Source: a virus
Direction: 5' to 3' (one strand)
Virus record (IMG/VR): IMGVR_UViG_3300011116_000054
Span: 1-23,418 of that record
Length of the DNA stretch: 23,418 bases
Each line of letters begins with the position of its first letter. Position 1 is the stretch's first letter. The notes below the pieces were generated by a model, which was not told the DNA's origin, did no database searches, and was given only the letters and a program-made list of their open reading frames with translations. The position numbers and the translations under genes were made by a program. Shown here in pieces: positions 1-7,831 of this stretch.

Positions 1-85
1 CATTGTGAGTAGGGCAATAGAGTTTAGTTCTACGTTTTCTACTGCAGTCTTCTACAGTGCAGTTGTAATCATTGCTATATGGCAT
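1..85 (-). CDS. Zinc-finger protein start, probable HNH endonuclease (partial)
   Basis: An ATG at 85 opens a frame that runs without a stop to the left edge, giving 28 residues of the N-terminus. They hold C9, C14, C24 and H27, that is C-x4-C-x9-C-x2-H with a basic stretch between. This knuckle is typical of the N-terminal zinc site of small phage HNH homing endonucleases. The catalytic HNH part would lie beyond the window, so the call is an inference. It starts 15 bases after the stop of the preceding fibre gene, and no good Shine-Dalgarno site is visible. Another small zinc-finger protein is possible. Confidence 0.5.
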   Translation of the reverse strand, partial: MPYSNDYNCTVEDCSRKRRTKLYCPTHN

Positions 86-100
86 AGATCAATACTACCA

Positions 101-610
101 TCAACTGGACTTGATTCCGTAAAGGGTTGCGGTTGAGTATTGCAGAAAGTTTTGAGCATTTTGGCTTATCAAAGTTATGCGAGTAATTGCTGCTGAGTTA
201 GACCATAAACCTGCGCTAATTCGGATATACTGAGTCCCACTATTGTTTGGTGAAACTCCTTCAAGCGAAACGCTTTTATTATTTGAGCCTGTGTAGTTTG
301 GAACATAGGCAGACCAAGTGCCAAAAGTGCTAGCCGTAGCGGTATCAGCCGTCACTCTCGCTGCGGGATAATCAGAATAAAAACCTGATTCTATTGTGGT
401 GCCAAGAGCATCTATATCTCTAAAGGAATAATTACTAGCATTATTATTGAATTTGATATAAATAGAATCGGTGGCTGCAGCGCGAGCGGTACGACCACTC
501 AAAACCACATAAAGGTCTGTATAAGTTTGTGGGATATTTTGGAAGTCTATATTAGCCACCCCACCGCTACCCACAGTCACAGTCGCAATTGCTACATAAG
601 TATTTGCCAT
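101..610 (-). CDS. LYGIK-family fibre/surface protein (copy 4)
   Basis: This 169-residue protein has no membrane segment and is rich in Thr, Ser, Asn and Gly, as expected of a beta-structured virion protein. It belongs to a family with three other members in this window. Its start (YVAIATVTVG, then IPQTYTDL) and end (GLWSNSAAITRIT, NFLQYSTATLYGIKSS) line up with the proteins at 614-1108, 1111-1977 and 2202-2876. I do not recognise an enzymatic motif. The position after the adaptor and fibre genes suggests a fibre tip or decoration protein that binds the host surface (inference). It starts with ATG three bases after the stop of the preceding gene and has no clear Shine-Dalgarno site, so translation is probably coupled. 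Confidence 0.75.
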   Translation of the reverse strand: MANTYVAIATVTVGSGGVANIDFQNIPQTYTDLYVVLSGRTARAAATDSIYIKFNNNASNYSFRDIDALGTTIESGFYSDYPAARVTADTATASTFGTWSAYVPNYTGSNNKSVSLEGVSPNNSGTQYIRISAGLWSNSAAITRITLISQNAQNFLQYSTATLYGIKSS

Positions 611-613
611 TTG

Positions 614-1108
614 TCACGCAGCCTTTATTCCGTAGAGGGTGAAGGTTGAGCCAACTGAATAAGTCCCAGTACCAACAAGGTCAAAATTTATTGTAGTAAT
701 TGCAGAAGTATCGCGGCGTAAACACACGGCTGCTGTTGTAGCAGCACCAGCACTACCAGAGCGGCTAACTACAGTTTTGAACGTTGTGCTATTTGCATAA
801 TTCATAAAATGTAGAACTGCTACAAATGAAAATGTTGTTCCTACTTCAGAACCACTAGTGAAAACAGATTCATCTTGACCTGTTCTTCTTGTGCTAGATG
901 CTGTTGTACCATCTCCCGTCATACGTGTATCACTAAATAAACCAGCACCGCTTGCGTTAGTGTTGAACCAAGCGGCAGTAGCCCCTGATGCACTTGCGTT
1001 TATTACCGCTACAATGTCTGTGTAAGTTCCTGGGATTGAAGAAAATGTTACTCCAGTAGATGCGCTACCTAGTGTTGTCGTTGCAATAGCCTCATAGGTT
1101 GCTGGCAT
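614..1108 (-). CDS. LYGIK-family fibre/surface protein (copy 3)
   Basis: This 164-residue protein is paralogous to its neighbours on both sides. Shared landmarks are YEAIATTTLG at the N-terminus, IPGTYTDI near residue 25, a DTSAITTINF block in the last third and the C-terminal FTLYGIKAA. The middle differs strongly from the other copies, which fits a conserved framework with a variable binding face. The ATG at 1108 is two bases past the preceding stop. The likely Shine-Dalgarno site (AGGGAG) lies inside the last codons of the upstream gene, so translation is probably coupled. A host-binding or decoration role is inference from position and family. Confidence 0.75.
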   Translation of the reverse strand: MPATYEAIATTTLGSASTGVTFSSIPGTYTDIVAVINASASGATAAWFNTNASGAGLFSDTRMTGDGTTASSTRRTGQDESVFTSGSEVGTTFSFVAVLHFMNYANSTTFKTVVSRSGSAGAATTAAVCLRRDTSAITTINFDLVGTGTYSVGSTFTLYGIKAA

Positions 1109-1110
1109 CG

Positions 1111-1977
1111 TTACGCTCCCTTTATTCCGTATAAAGCAAATGATGAGTATTGTAAGAAATTAGCCGATGCTTCCAAACTGAAAGTTATTTTAGTTATAGC
1201 GTTTGTATTCATCCAAAAACCACTATGAATACCAATGCGGTCATTAGAGGTTGAGTTGTTATTCATACCATTTAGAGAGCGAGCAGTTTTATATTTATTG
1301 GTATTTGCATAATCTAATACATCAACAACGCCAGCATTGAAAATGTTAGAGTATGCTACTGGAGTATTTCCAGCAACATTTATATTGTTTGTATCTGTAC
1401 CACCAGCCAATACCGAAGCACCTGTGCCTAATAAAAAGTGTCCATTGTAATTTCCACTTGTACTGTCGTCGTTGAAGCGCATATAAAGATTTCTTATATC
1501 TGCTGGCGAGCCAGAGGCAGCAGCGATAAATCTAACCTGTAAGTGTGTATAAGTACCAGGGATAGAAGTAAAACTTACACTTGAACTTCCACCAGCACCA
1601 ACAGTTACAGTAGAAATGGACTCATAAGAGGTAGGTGTTGCTGGCGTGACGCTGTTACTTGCTGCAGAATACGCAGAATCTCCTAGGCTATTACCCGCCT
1701 TGACCTGAAAGGTGTAAGCAGTGCCAGCAGTCAAGCCCGATACTGTGATCGGCGATGCTGTGCCAGTGCCAGTAAAACTTCCAGGACTCGACAGTGCGGT
1801 GTAGGTAATCGTACCGTTGGCAACGTTGTTACCAGTAAAGGCAACGGATGCGCTTGTACCATTACCACCGTCTGAGGCAGTACCGATGATTGGTCTGAAC
1901 GGTAGTCCAGCCAAGACATCGTTGTACTTTGGAGTCTTATTTCCAATAGTAGAGTTTTTGATACGGGTAATAGCCAT
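1111..1977 (-). CDS. FnIII plus LYGIK-family fibre protein (copy 2)
   Basis: This 288-residue protein has two visible parts. Residues about 28-112 form a fibronectin type III-like domain: beta-rich, with ITVSGLTAGTAYTFQVKAGN and a closing SNSVTP, both characteristic of FnIII repeats. Residues about 116-288 are the family domain (YESISTVTVG, IPGTYTHL, SGFWMNTNAITKIT, NFLQYSSFALYGIKGA). FnIII domains are common as spacers or carbohydrate-binding additions in phage tail and surface proteins. The first 27 residues (MAITRIKNSTIG...) look like a short attachment segment. The ATG at 1977 follows AAGGA about ten bases upstream. This looks like a domain fusion next to single-domain paralogues. Confidence 0.78.
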   Translation of the reverse strand: MAITRIKNSTIGNKTPKYNDVLAGLPFRPIIGTASDGGNGTSASVAFTGNNVANGTITYTALSSPGSFTGTGTASPITVSGLTAGTAYTFQVKAGNSLGDSAYSAASNSVTPATPTSYESISTVTVGAGGSSSVSFTSIPGTYTHLQVRFIAAASGSPADIRNLYMRFNDDSTSGNYNGHFLLGTGASVLAGGTDTNNINVAGNTPVAYSNIFNAGVVDVLDYANTNKYKTARSLNGMNNNSTSNDRIGIHSGFWMNTNAITKITFSLEASANFLQYSSFALYGIKGA

Positions 1978-1992
1978 TACAGATAAGTCCTT

Positions 1993-2202
1993 TTAGGAGA
2001 GTAGTAGTTTGGCTTCGTCTTCGGTGATGCCTAGTTTTGCTAGAACTGCTTCTTTGGCTTTGATACGCGCTTCTTCTTGTTCGCGCTCGGTTTTGGCATC
2101 AGCCTTATCTAATTCCCATTGAGCCAATTCCTGCGCGTTCATTTCGCGTTCAATTTCTTCGCCTGTTTCAGCATTGACGATTTTGATAATTGGATTTCTC
2201 AT
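1993..2202 (-). CDS. Small acidic helical protein of the fibre locus
   Basis: A 69-residue, highly charged protein. After a short strand-like start (MRNPIIKIVNAETGEEI) it is almost entirely predicted helix rich in Glu, Lys and Ala, probably coiled coil, ending in LAKLGITEDEAKLLLS. Similar C-terminal segments (LxKLGxTxDEAxxLL) occur in small proteins beside phage tail-fibre genes. The role here could be a fibre chaperone or a small structural linker, which is inference. Its ATG shares one base with the stop of the upstream gene (TAATG at 2200-2204), and GGAG sits eight bases upstream. Confidence 0.7.
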   Translation of the reverse strand: MRNPIIKIVNAETGEEIEREMNAQELAQWELDKADAKTEREQEEARIKAKEAVLAKLGITEDEAKLLLS

Positions 2203-2876
2203 TAGTTCACTCCATATAGATACGCTGTGCCGCCGTCAATTGTTCCTGATGCAATTCCGACAGTTATCGAAGTAATTGCCGCAGAATTGTTATAGACACC
2301 GCCAGTGTGTTGACTTTGTGTCCAAGTATTTGATTTCTGTGAGTTTGAATCTACATCAAAGAAAACTCCACCAGTCGTTGTATAGCGATAAAGGTTGATA
2401 ACTGCGCGACCTTTGTTCTTATTATTATCTCCTGTGCCAGTCAAATAAATAATATTTGCTCTTGTTGTGCCAAGTCGGCCAGAAGTGTAATTTACTAATC
2501 CAATTGTGCCGTTGTCATCTCGAGAGTAATAACCATTCCACCAATAATTTGTTCCAGAATCGCTGTTGAATCTTAGGAAAACAGTATCGCCTGTTCCATT
2601 GTCAATAAGGTTATCCACAATGAGCATAAGATTTTTGTATGAACCGCTAATGGAACTGATTGTCGTTGATGCACCTGAAAGTGTCGTGGTACTAAGTAAA
2701 GTCATTCCACCGCTTGAAGGTGTAGCCCACTTCAATCCTGTCGCCGTTGTGCTGTCGGCAGTAAGGACTGTGTTGTTAGCGCCTACGCCCAACCTTGTTG
2801 GAATAGTTGAGAATGTAAATAAATCACCCTTAGTTGTTACTGGGGGATTTTGTGCATTGAATGAGTTGACAGCCAT
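2202..2876 (-). CDS. LYGIK-family fibre protein with KGD/GxKW module (copy 1)
   Basis: A 224-residue virion protein with two modules. Residues 16-50 carry a KGDLF...VLTADSTTATGLKW segment, which also occurs at residues 116-152 of the 172-aa protein at 3224-3742. I know this kind of segment as a linker in phage fibre proteins. Residues about 57-224 are the divergent family domain (LLSTTTLSG, ISGSYKNL, GGVYNNSAAITSIT, TAYLYGVN). It is the most diverged of the four copies, ending YGVN rather than YGIK. The ATG at 2876 follows the preceding stop as TAACAATG with no strong Shine-Dalgarno site, so coupling is likely. A host-facing fibre role is inferred. Confidence 0.75.
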   Translation of the reverse strand: MAVNSFNAQNPPVTTKGDLFTFSTIPTRLGVGANNTVLTADSTTATGLKWATPSSGGMTLLSTTTLSGASTTISSISGSYKNLMLIVDNLIDNGTGDTVFLRFNSDSGTNYWWNGYYSRDDNGTIGLVNYTSGRLGTTRANIIYLTGTGDNNKNKGRAVINLYRYTTTGGVFFDVDSNSQKSNTWTQSQHTGGVYNNSAAITSITVGIASGTIDGGTAYLYGVN

Positions 2877-2878
2877 TG

Positions 2879-3208
2879 TTAGGAAATCTCACTTCCGTAA
2901 GCGTTGAAGGTCAAGTTTGCAGATGATGCGTAGACTGTAATGACATCGGTTGTAGCCAAGGTAATACCGAGTGTTAGCGCAGTAGAGTCATTGGCTCCTA
3001 CTGAGCAGTCGTAGGCTACGTAGTGCTGGTTAGCAAGTGCTGCTCCAGCAGGACGGATAGCCAAGCGGAATGTTGCTGAAGTTGCATCACGGTTTGCTAC
3101 GACGATGGTTGATACCACAGCAGAAGTTGCTGCAGGTACTGTGTAGAGGGTTGTTGCTGTTGTTGCCGAGGGTGCTGATTGACCCAGGACTTTGTATACT
3201 GTTGGCAT
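2879..3208 (-). CDS. Small beta-rich virion protein
   Basis: A 109-residue protein rich in Thr, Ala and Val with no charged core (MPTVYKVLGQSAPSATTATT, then TLYTVPAATSAVVSTIVVAN, RLAIRPAGAALANQHYVAYD, DVITVYASSANLTFNAYGSE). I remember close relatives of this pattern annotated as structural or hypothetical proteins beside phage tail-fibre genes. It probably folds as a beta-sandwich and sits on the virion surface, as a decoration or fibre-attachment piece (inference). The ATG at 3208 follows a strong AAGGAG seven bases upstream. The gene is separated by only 15 bases from the upstream fibre gene. Confidence 0.75.
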   Translation of the reverse strand: MPTVYKVLGQSAPSATTATTLYTVPAATSAVVSTIVVANRDATSATFRLAIRPAGAALANQHYVAYDCSVGANDSTALTLGITLATTDVITVYASSANLTFNAYGSEIS

Positions 3209-3223
3209 TATTTCTCCTTTAGG

Positions 3224-3742
3224 TTATGCGCCCATTAGCATAAAAATATCTGGAACTGATCCACCAGCAGTTGCGCTAGTAGCAGCCCATTTGACTCCCA
3301 GAGTCTGGCTAGAATCGGCAGTCAAAACGTATCCATCTGTACCTACTGCCAAGTTATCCGCAGCGGCTGATGCACTACCTACTACCAAGTCACCCTTTGC
3401 TGTAATCAAGGTTGCTGGCAGAGTAGCATTGAAGTAAGTCAAGTCATCGCTGGTAAGAACGTGCTTGACAGTTGCACCTGCTGAGTGAGTTACTCCAGAT
3501 GAACCAGCACGTGCTCGAACGATAGTGAATGTATCGCTAGAGGCAGCGGTAATAAAAACAATTTCTTCGTTAGTGGTATCAGGGTCAATGGCTACTGTGA
3601 ACTGGTCAACGTTTCCAGCAGCGAGTGTGACCCCACCAAGTAAGGCAGAGCCAGTTCCTGAAGCCACAGTCATTGTCGTTGCACTTGAACTTAGTGAAGA
3701 TGCAAGTGTCGTCTCAACGCTAATGGACGAGTATAGACGCAT
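3224..3742 (-). CDS. Fibre-like structural protein
   Basis: A 172-residue protein. Residues 1-95 are beta-rich and contain TNEEIVFITAASSDTFTIVR plus a GxxxxxHSAGATVKH segment. I associate that segment with phage surface and fibre-base proteins that describe a beta-barrel entry domain. Residues 116-152 are the KGDLVVG...VLTADSSQTLGVKW linker shared with the 224-aa protein downstream. The last residues, VPDIFMLMGA, resemble the end of the collagen-like protein ([10 protein letters not shown]). AAGGAAGG precedes the ATG at 3742. Probable role: fibre or fibre-base protein; no enzymatic motif seen. Confidence 0.72.
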   Translation of the reverse strand: MRLYSSISVETTLASSLSSSATTMTVASGTGSALLGGVTLAAGNVDQFTVAIDPDTTNEEIVFITAASSDTFTIVRARAGSSGVTHSAGATVKHVLTSDDLTYFNATLPATLITAKGDLVVGSASAAADNLAVGTDGYVLTADSSQTLGVKWAATSATAGGSVPDIFMLMGA

Positions 3743-3754
3743 TATTGGCCTTCC

Positions 3755-4669
3755 TTATTTGGTGTAGTGGATTCTGATAGGGAATTTGTCTTGCAGTTTC
3801 AACGCTTCCTCCTGTAGTCGCTGTTGGAATAATTGAAATACAAAAGTACTTGCTTTTACCCCAGAGTTATATGGACTCTTAGAATCATTGAGATCAGCCT
3901 CAGCGCTGGATAGGTTTATACGACCAGCATCAAGGAATGATAAAAGTTTGTAGCAAGCGCCAAGGATAGTTACATCAACAGTGCTGCCAGGAAGACCAGT
4001 AACATCTTCATAGTCATCGGTACTAGCATCAAGGGTATTAGGCTCTGTTGTGTACCAGACTTGAACTGTACGTCCAGGTTGAATGTTCTCGTAAATGTTG
4101 ATGGTGTTATTGGTATTGAAGGTAGCAGCGTTTGCCATAGGATCTGCTCTCCAGCGATTGACTGGGAGCCATTCTTCAGATGAACCAGTTGTCTGCCACG
4201 ATACGTACAAGATTGCTTCTAGGTCATCTGGTAGGGCGTAGGTTGTCTGGGCTGCATTGAAAGTAAAAGTAGTTGAACTTACTGCCCATAACTTCGGATA
4301 GTATGAGTTGATAGTGTCATTGATAGCCTTCTTGATTGACACTCGTGGGAAAGTTGGAGCCAATGTTACTTGAGCATAGCGAGCGTGTGGTGAGGCTGTA
4401 GTTCCTTGGAAACCGCGACCAATCGGGTTAGTTGGAGCACCCATTACGTTGAGTGTGTTATTGGTCTTATTGAAGGAGTCAACCCAGATTAGTTCATCGT
4501 CAATCTCAATCAAACCTTTAGCAAGGTTGTCAGATGAACCGACTTCAATAGATAGGCTAGTGGTCGTCAGACCAGCAGTGTTATTGACATAAGTGATGCG
4601 ATCTTGACGGAGCGAATAACCTTGTAGGTTAGTTCTCACCTCGTCTATCATCTCGGACAGTGTTGGCAT
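3755..4669 (-). CDS. Putative head-tail adaptor / connector protein
   Basis: A 304-residue protein. The N-terminus (MPTLSEMIDEVRTNLQGY) is a helix. It is followed by a beta-rich part with LIEIDDELIWVDSFN and GRGFQGTTASPHARYAQVTL, and then RVSIKKAINDTINSYYPKLW. That order (a small barrel that meets 'IEIDDEL', then a helix of the 'IKxAINDTI..YYP' type) is one I remember from connector or neck proteins of actinobacterial phages. Its later half (ALPDDLEAILYVSW, EWLPVNRWRAD) resembles adaptor proteins of the T7 gp11 kind in general build. I chose the ATG at 4669, with GGAAGGAAAC just upstream, over a start eight codons earlier that lacks this. It overlaps the glycosyltransferase gene by 41 bases. 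The function is inferred. Confidence 0.6.
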   Translation of the reverse strand: MPTLSEMIDEVRTNLQGYSLRQDRITYVNNTAGLTTTSLSIEVGSSDNLAKGLIEIDDELIWVDSFNKTNNTLNVMGAPTNPIGRGFQGTTASPHARYAQVTLAPTFPRVSIKKAINDTINSYYPKLWAVSSTTFTFNAAQTTYALPDDLEAILYVSWQTTGSSEEWLPVNRWRADPMANAATFNTNNTINIYENIQPGRTVQVWYTTEPNTLDASTDDYEDVTGLPGSTVDVTILGACYKLLSFLDAGRINLSSAEADLNDSKSPYNSGVKASTFVFQLFQQRLQEEALKLQDKFPIRIHYTK

Positions 4670-5729
4670 TGTTTCCTTCCGTATACCAGCCATCTCCCCA
4701 CAGAGTTTCTAATCTGTGGAAGTATTTTTCGTATTGCTTTGCAATGACATCTACAGAATAAAGCGATATTGCTCTATCTCTAATTGCCTTGCGGTCTAGA
4801 TTCTTGACGTTCTGTGTTGCCAAGATAAACTCTTCTACATTGCGGCATCTAAAGCCTGTAACGCCTTCTATTACAGTTTCGGTAAATGCACCCCAGTCTG
4901 TAGTAATAACTGGAGTTCCACAGGCTTGTGACTCAATATTCACATTGCCAAATGGTTCTATGTACAGCGTTGGAACGAATGTTGCTATTGCTCCACCCAT
5001 CAACTCTGCACGCTTCTCAGGTCCTACTGGACCGATATACTCACCATAGTTTGGTATGTGATTACCAGGTCCTGCCATAATCAACTTAGCGCCGATGGTC
5101 TTGCAGATATGTGCTGCAATGTCTACACCTTTGCGAGCAATCATTCTGCCTACATACAGGTAGTAATCTCCATCGCCTTTGCCTAGCGGAAACATCTCAG
5201 GATCTAAGTAACCTGGAATGACCGCATCAAAGAATGAGCCATCTACTGTGGCTGCATCTTTATGCTGTGCATAAACACTGTGCATCCAAGCGTAAGATTC
5301 AAATACTCGGTAGTTAGAAAATACTCCAGAGTATCCAACACCAAACTCTACAACCATCATTCCTGGTAGAGCCATTGCTATCGGTTGATGTGAACCACCA
5401 CCGATGACACATACAAAGTCTTTCTGTTCTGCACGCTTGCGTATCTCAGCAGCAGCCTTCTTATTGAACTTCTGCCAGTGAGGTAACTTGTAATCAAACG
5501 GTGCTTCTACGTATGGTCTATTACCTACAACGATGCGTCGTTGTGTTTCGGTGATGCAAGGGATAAGTTCATCTACATCTGCTTCATTTTCTTCGCCAGC
5601 GTAGAGATAGACTGTGTGGCCTAAGCCCTTCATCATATTGCAGAACCTGCGTACCTTTTCAGTGTACGCACATCCTGCGTAATCTTTAGTTGTTTGGGTA
5701 TGTGGTAGTGATACAACGTGAAATCTCAT
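4629..5729 (-). CDS. Glycosyltransferase, GT4-type GT-B fold
   Basis: A 366-residue enzyme expected to transfer a sugar from an activated nucleotide donor to an acceptor, in the host cytoplasm. Visible GT4 landmarks in order: YLYVGRMIARKG (residues 190-201; R195 and K200 in the usual phosphate-contacting place), IMAGPG (217-222), and PTLYIEPFGNVNIESQACGT (253-272). The last holds the E-x7-E pair E258/E266, then PVITTDWGAFTE and GVTGF. The N-terminal half (MRFHVVSLPH..., HWQKFNK..., GGGSHQP) is the acceptor-side Rossmann domain. The length is normal for the family. It follows the collagen-like gene by ten bases and overlaps the adaptor gene, so it is made with virion proteins. The collagen-like fibre is an obvious candidate substrate (inference). 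No Shine-Dalgarno site precedes the ATG, which instead sits in a small hairpin. Confidence 0.88.
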   Translation of the reverse strand: MRFHVVSLPHTQTTKDYAGCAYTEKVRRFCNMMKGLGHTVYLYAGEENEADVDELIPCITETQRRIVVGNRPYVEAPFDYKLPHWQKFNKKAAAEIRKRAEQKDFVCVIGGGSHQPIAMALPGMMVVEFGVGYSGVFSNYRVFESYAWMHSVYAQHKDAATVDGSFFDAVIPGYLDPEMFPLGKGDGDYYLYVGRMIARKGVDIAAHICKTIGAKLIMAGPGNHIPNYGEYIGPVGPEKRAELMGGAIATFVPTLYIEPFGNVNIESQACGTPVITTDWGAFTETVIEGVTGFRCRNVEEFILATQNVKNLDRKAIRDRAISLYSVDVIAKQYEKYFHRLETLWGDGWYTEGNNANTVRDDRRGEN

Positions 5730-5738
5730 AAGGAGATT
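5722..5738 (-). promoter_or_regulatory. Hairpin holding the glycosyltransferase start codon
   Basis: On the minus strand AATCTC, the loop CTTAT and GAGATT form a perfect 6-bp stem with a 5-base loop. The A and U of the start codon lie in the loop and its G closes the stem. The sequence just upstream of the start is CTCCTT, which is opposite in sense to a ribosome site. The gene may therefore be translated only by ribosomes ending the collagen-like gene ten bases upstream. The structure is seen; the regulatory effect is inference, and a 6-bp AT-rich stem is weak. Confidence 0.3.
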
Positions 5739-5739
5739 A

Positions 5740-6647
<908 letters not shown>

Positions 6648-6651
<4 letters not shown>

Positions 6652-6986
6652 GTTGTTACCGCTCCTGTCACCACGAACTTGCCTTCAAGAATACGAGTAA
6701 TAACTCCACCAGAATCTAAAACTAAATCATAGGCATAACGGCCTGCTGATATAGCACCAGTGATAGTTGCATCTAATTCAATGACTACACGACCTTGTGA
6801 TTGCAAAGTGATGCGTCCATTAGATGTTGAAGCAACAACAGTAGTTGTACTAGCGCCAACGAATGGGCGTACAGTCATTGTTGCAGTGTAGTTAGTCAAG
6901 TCCCAAGGAGTATCGTTATTCTTTAGTTGGAACTGAAAATTGAATGTGGTCGCCTGGTCGCAGACCAGATTGTATTTAGCACTCAA
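6648..6986 (-). CDS. Beta-sandwich baseplate/neck-type protein
   Basis: A 112-residue protein starting [20 protein letters not shown], followed by [15 protein letters not shown] and a closing [10 protein letters not shown]. This 'xQGxTFxxxFxxKxxxxxPxDLTxYTAxMxVR' build is common in small phage proteins next to tail-fibre genes. It resembles the N-terminal domain of BppU-type baseplate proteins, which anchor fibres to the particle. I infer an anchor for the collagen-like fibre that follows it. The start is TTG at 6986, overlapping the upstream stop as TTGA, with AGAGGA eight bases before. No ATG or GTG fits the conserved N-terminus better. It overlaps the collagen-like gene by four bases. Confidence 0.72.
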
Positions 6987-7270
6987 GATGAGATTCCTCT
7001 GAGAGCCTGCGCTGCAGCCAGTCCAGAAGTAGAAGCGATGTAGTTACATACACCAGTAAAATCAAGCCACTTACTTTTATCAGTAATGCCAGCAATTTGA
7101 TTTAGCACCCCCACTGTATCTGTAACTGTAATGGTCACGGAGCGTTGGGTAGCCCACTGCTTTGCTGCTAGAGCCATATCAACCATATTGCCCATTGTGC
7201 GGTAAGTGCCGCCATTGGCTAGACGATTGAGTTCGTCATTGAGCGTTGTGCCGTAAACTCCTAGTGCCAC
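6983..7270 (-). CDS. Small phage protein of unknown function (95 aa)
   Basis: A 95-residue protein: ALGVYGTTLNDELNRLANGG, then NMVDMALAAKQWATQRSV, LNQIAGITDKSKWLDFTGVC and [17 protein letters not shown]. It looks like short helices alternating with 'LD(F/L)xGVCNxxA' turns. I remember similar 'VYGTxLNDELNRLANGGTY' proteins from actinobacterial phage structural regions, but not an experimentally assigned role. GTG at 7270 with AGGAG six bases upstream is the start. It overlaps the next gene by four bases (TTGA), which ties it to the beta-sandwich and collagen-like proteins as one translational unit. Confidence 0.7.
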   Translation of the reverse strand: MALGVYGTTLNDELNRLANGGTYRTMGNMVDMALAAKQWATQRSVTITVTDTVGVLNQIAGITDKSKWLDFTGVCNYIASTSGLAAAQALRGISS

Positions 7271-7279
7271 TTGTATCTC

Positions 7280-7435
7280 CTACTTCTTTTTTGCTACTGC
7301 TACGTTATCTACCAAGTTTGGCCAGGGTCTTCCAGCCTTCTTAGCGCGGGCTTTTGCCGCTGCCTTTTGTGATGGTGTCAGTTTCTTTGATACCTTCTTA
7401 GGATTCTTTGTATCCCAAAATGCTTTCTTTTTCAT
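7280..7435 (-). CDS. Very small basic protein (51 aa)
   Basis: Starts MKKKAFWDTKNPKKVSKKLT, continues SQKAAAKARAKKAGRPWPNL and ends in VAKKK. About a third of the residues are Lys or Arg. A GRPWPNLVDN segment near the end breaks the otherwise helical, basic run. I have a memory of similar 'AKARAKxAGRPYPNLVDN' tails in phage micro-proteins but no function for them. I use the ATG at 7435; an in-frame TTG at 7462 lies inside the upstream gene. Upstream is AAGTGGTAGTT, a weak ribosome site shared with the stop of the preceding gene. Confidence 0.68.
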   Translation of the reverse strand: MKKKAFWDTKNPKKVSKKLTPSQKAAAKARAKKAGRPWPNLVDNVAVAKKK

Positions 7436-7437
7436 AA

Positions 7438-7719
7438 CTACCACTTTTCGCGATTGGCCCAATAGGCAGCACTCATCTTGCCTTTAGCAATGTTTTTGCG
7501 ATGGCGAGCCTTGAAGGACTTTTGTCTAGCGGTAGGTTGTCTATCGCCTGTTACGCCTTGTTGTCCGAATCGGATAGTCTTGACTTGACTTCCTTCTTTG
7601 GCAACGACGACGTGACTCTTAGTTGGGTGAGAAGGCGTACGCTTGGGTTTGTTGAAGCCCGTAACGCCAGCACGTGCCAAACGCGGATCACGCTTTCTTT
7701 TGCTTTCCATACTCTCCAT
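7438..7719 (-). CDS. Small basic conserved phage protein (93 aa)
   Basis: A 93-residue basic protein. Visible blocks are GFNKPKRTPSHPTKSHVVVA, KTIRFGQQGVTGDRQPTARQ and KARHRKNIAKGKMSAAYWAN, ending REKW. This block order is one I remember from a conserved family of cyanophage and other phage proteins (possibly DUF6321). That name should be checked, and the family has no known role that I can state. Two in-frame ATGs at 7719 and 7710 are both possible: AGGAAAGT precedes the first and GGAGAGT the second. It starts inside the end of the preceding gene, like the rest of this cluster. Confidence 0.75.
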   Translation of the reverse strand: MESMESKRKRDPRLARAGVTGFNKPKRTPSHPTKSHVVVAKEGSQVKTIRFGQQGVTGDRQPTARQKSFKARHRKNIAKGKMSAAYWANREKW

Positions 7720-7831
7720 ACTTTCCTAGAACTGCACGAATCGTGCCATTCTTGTTGAGTCTGACAACCATCCCGTCTCTGATAATGACAGAGTTGAACT
7801 TCTCACGTCGGCGGTATTGACCCGACGACAT
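7688..7831 (-). CDS. Very small basic protein (47 aa)
   Basis: Reads MSSGQYRRREKFNSVIIRDG, then MVVRLNKNGTIRAVLGKYGE, ending YGKQKKA. The centre (VIIRDGMVVRLNKNGTIRAV) looks like a short beta-hairpin, with basic ends. The ATG at 7831 shares a base with the upstream stop (TAATG), and the gene overlaps the start of the next one by 32 bases. Coding is supported by this overlap pattern and the structured composition. I do not recognise a family. Confidence 0.62.
   Translation of the reverse strand: MSSGQYRRREKFNSVIIRDGMVVRLNKNGTIRAVLGKYGEYGKQKKA

Noticed and set aside
4670-4693. Earlier start of the adaptor-like protein (eight codons upstream)
   Set aside because: The site GGAAGGAAAC lies directly before the ATG at 4669, and the conserved part begins with MPTLSEM.
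7436-7462. Earlier TTG start for the 51-aa basic protein
   Set aside because: It would lie inside the preceding gene with no ribosome site. MKKK is a normal beginning for these small basic proteins.
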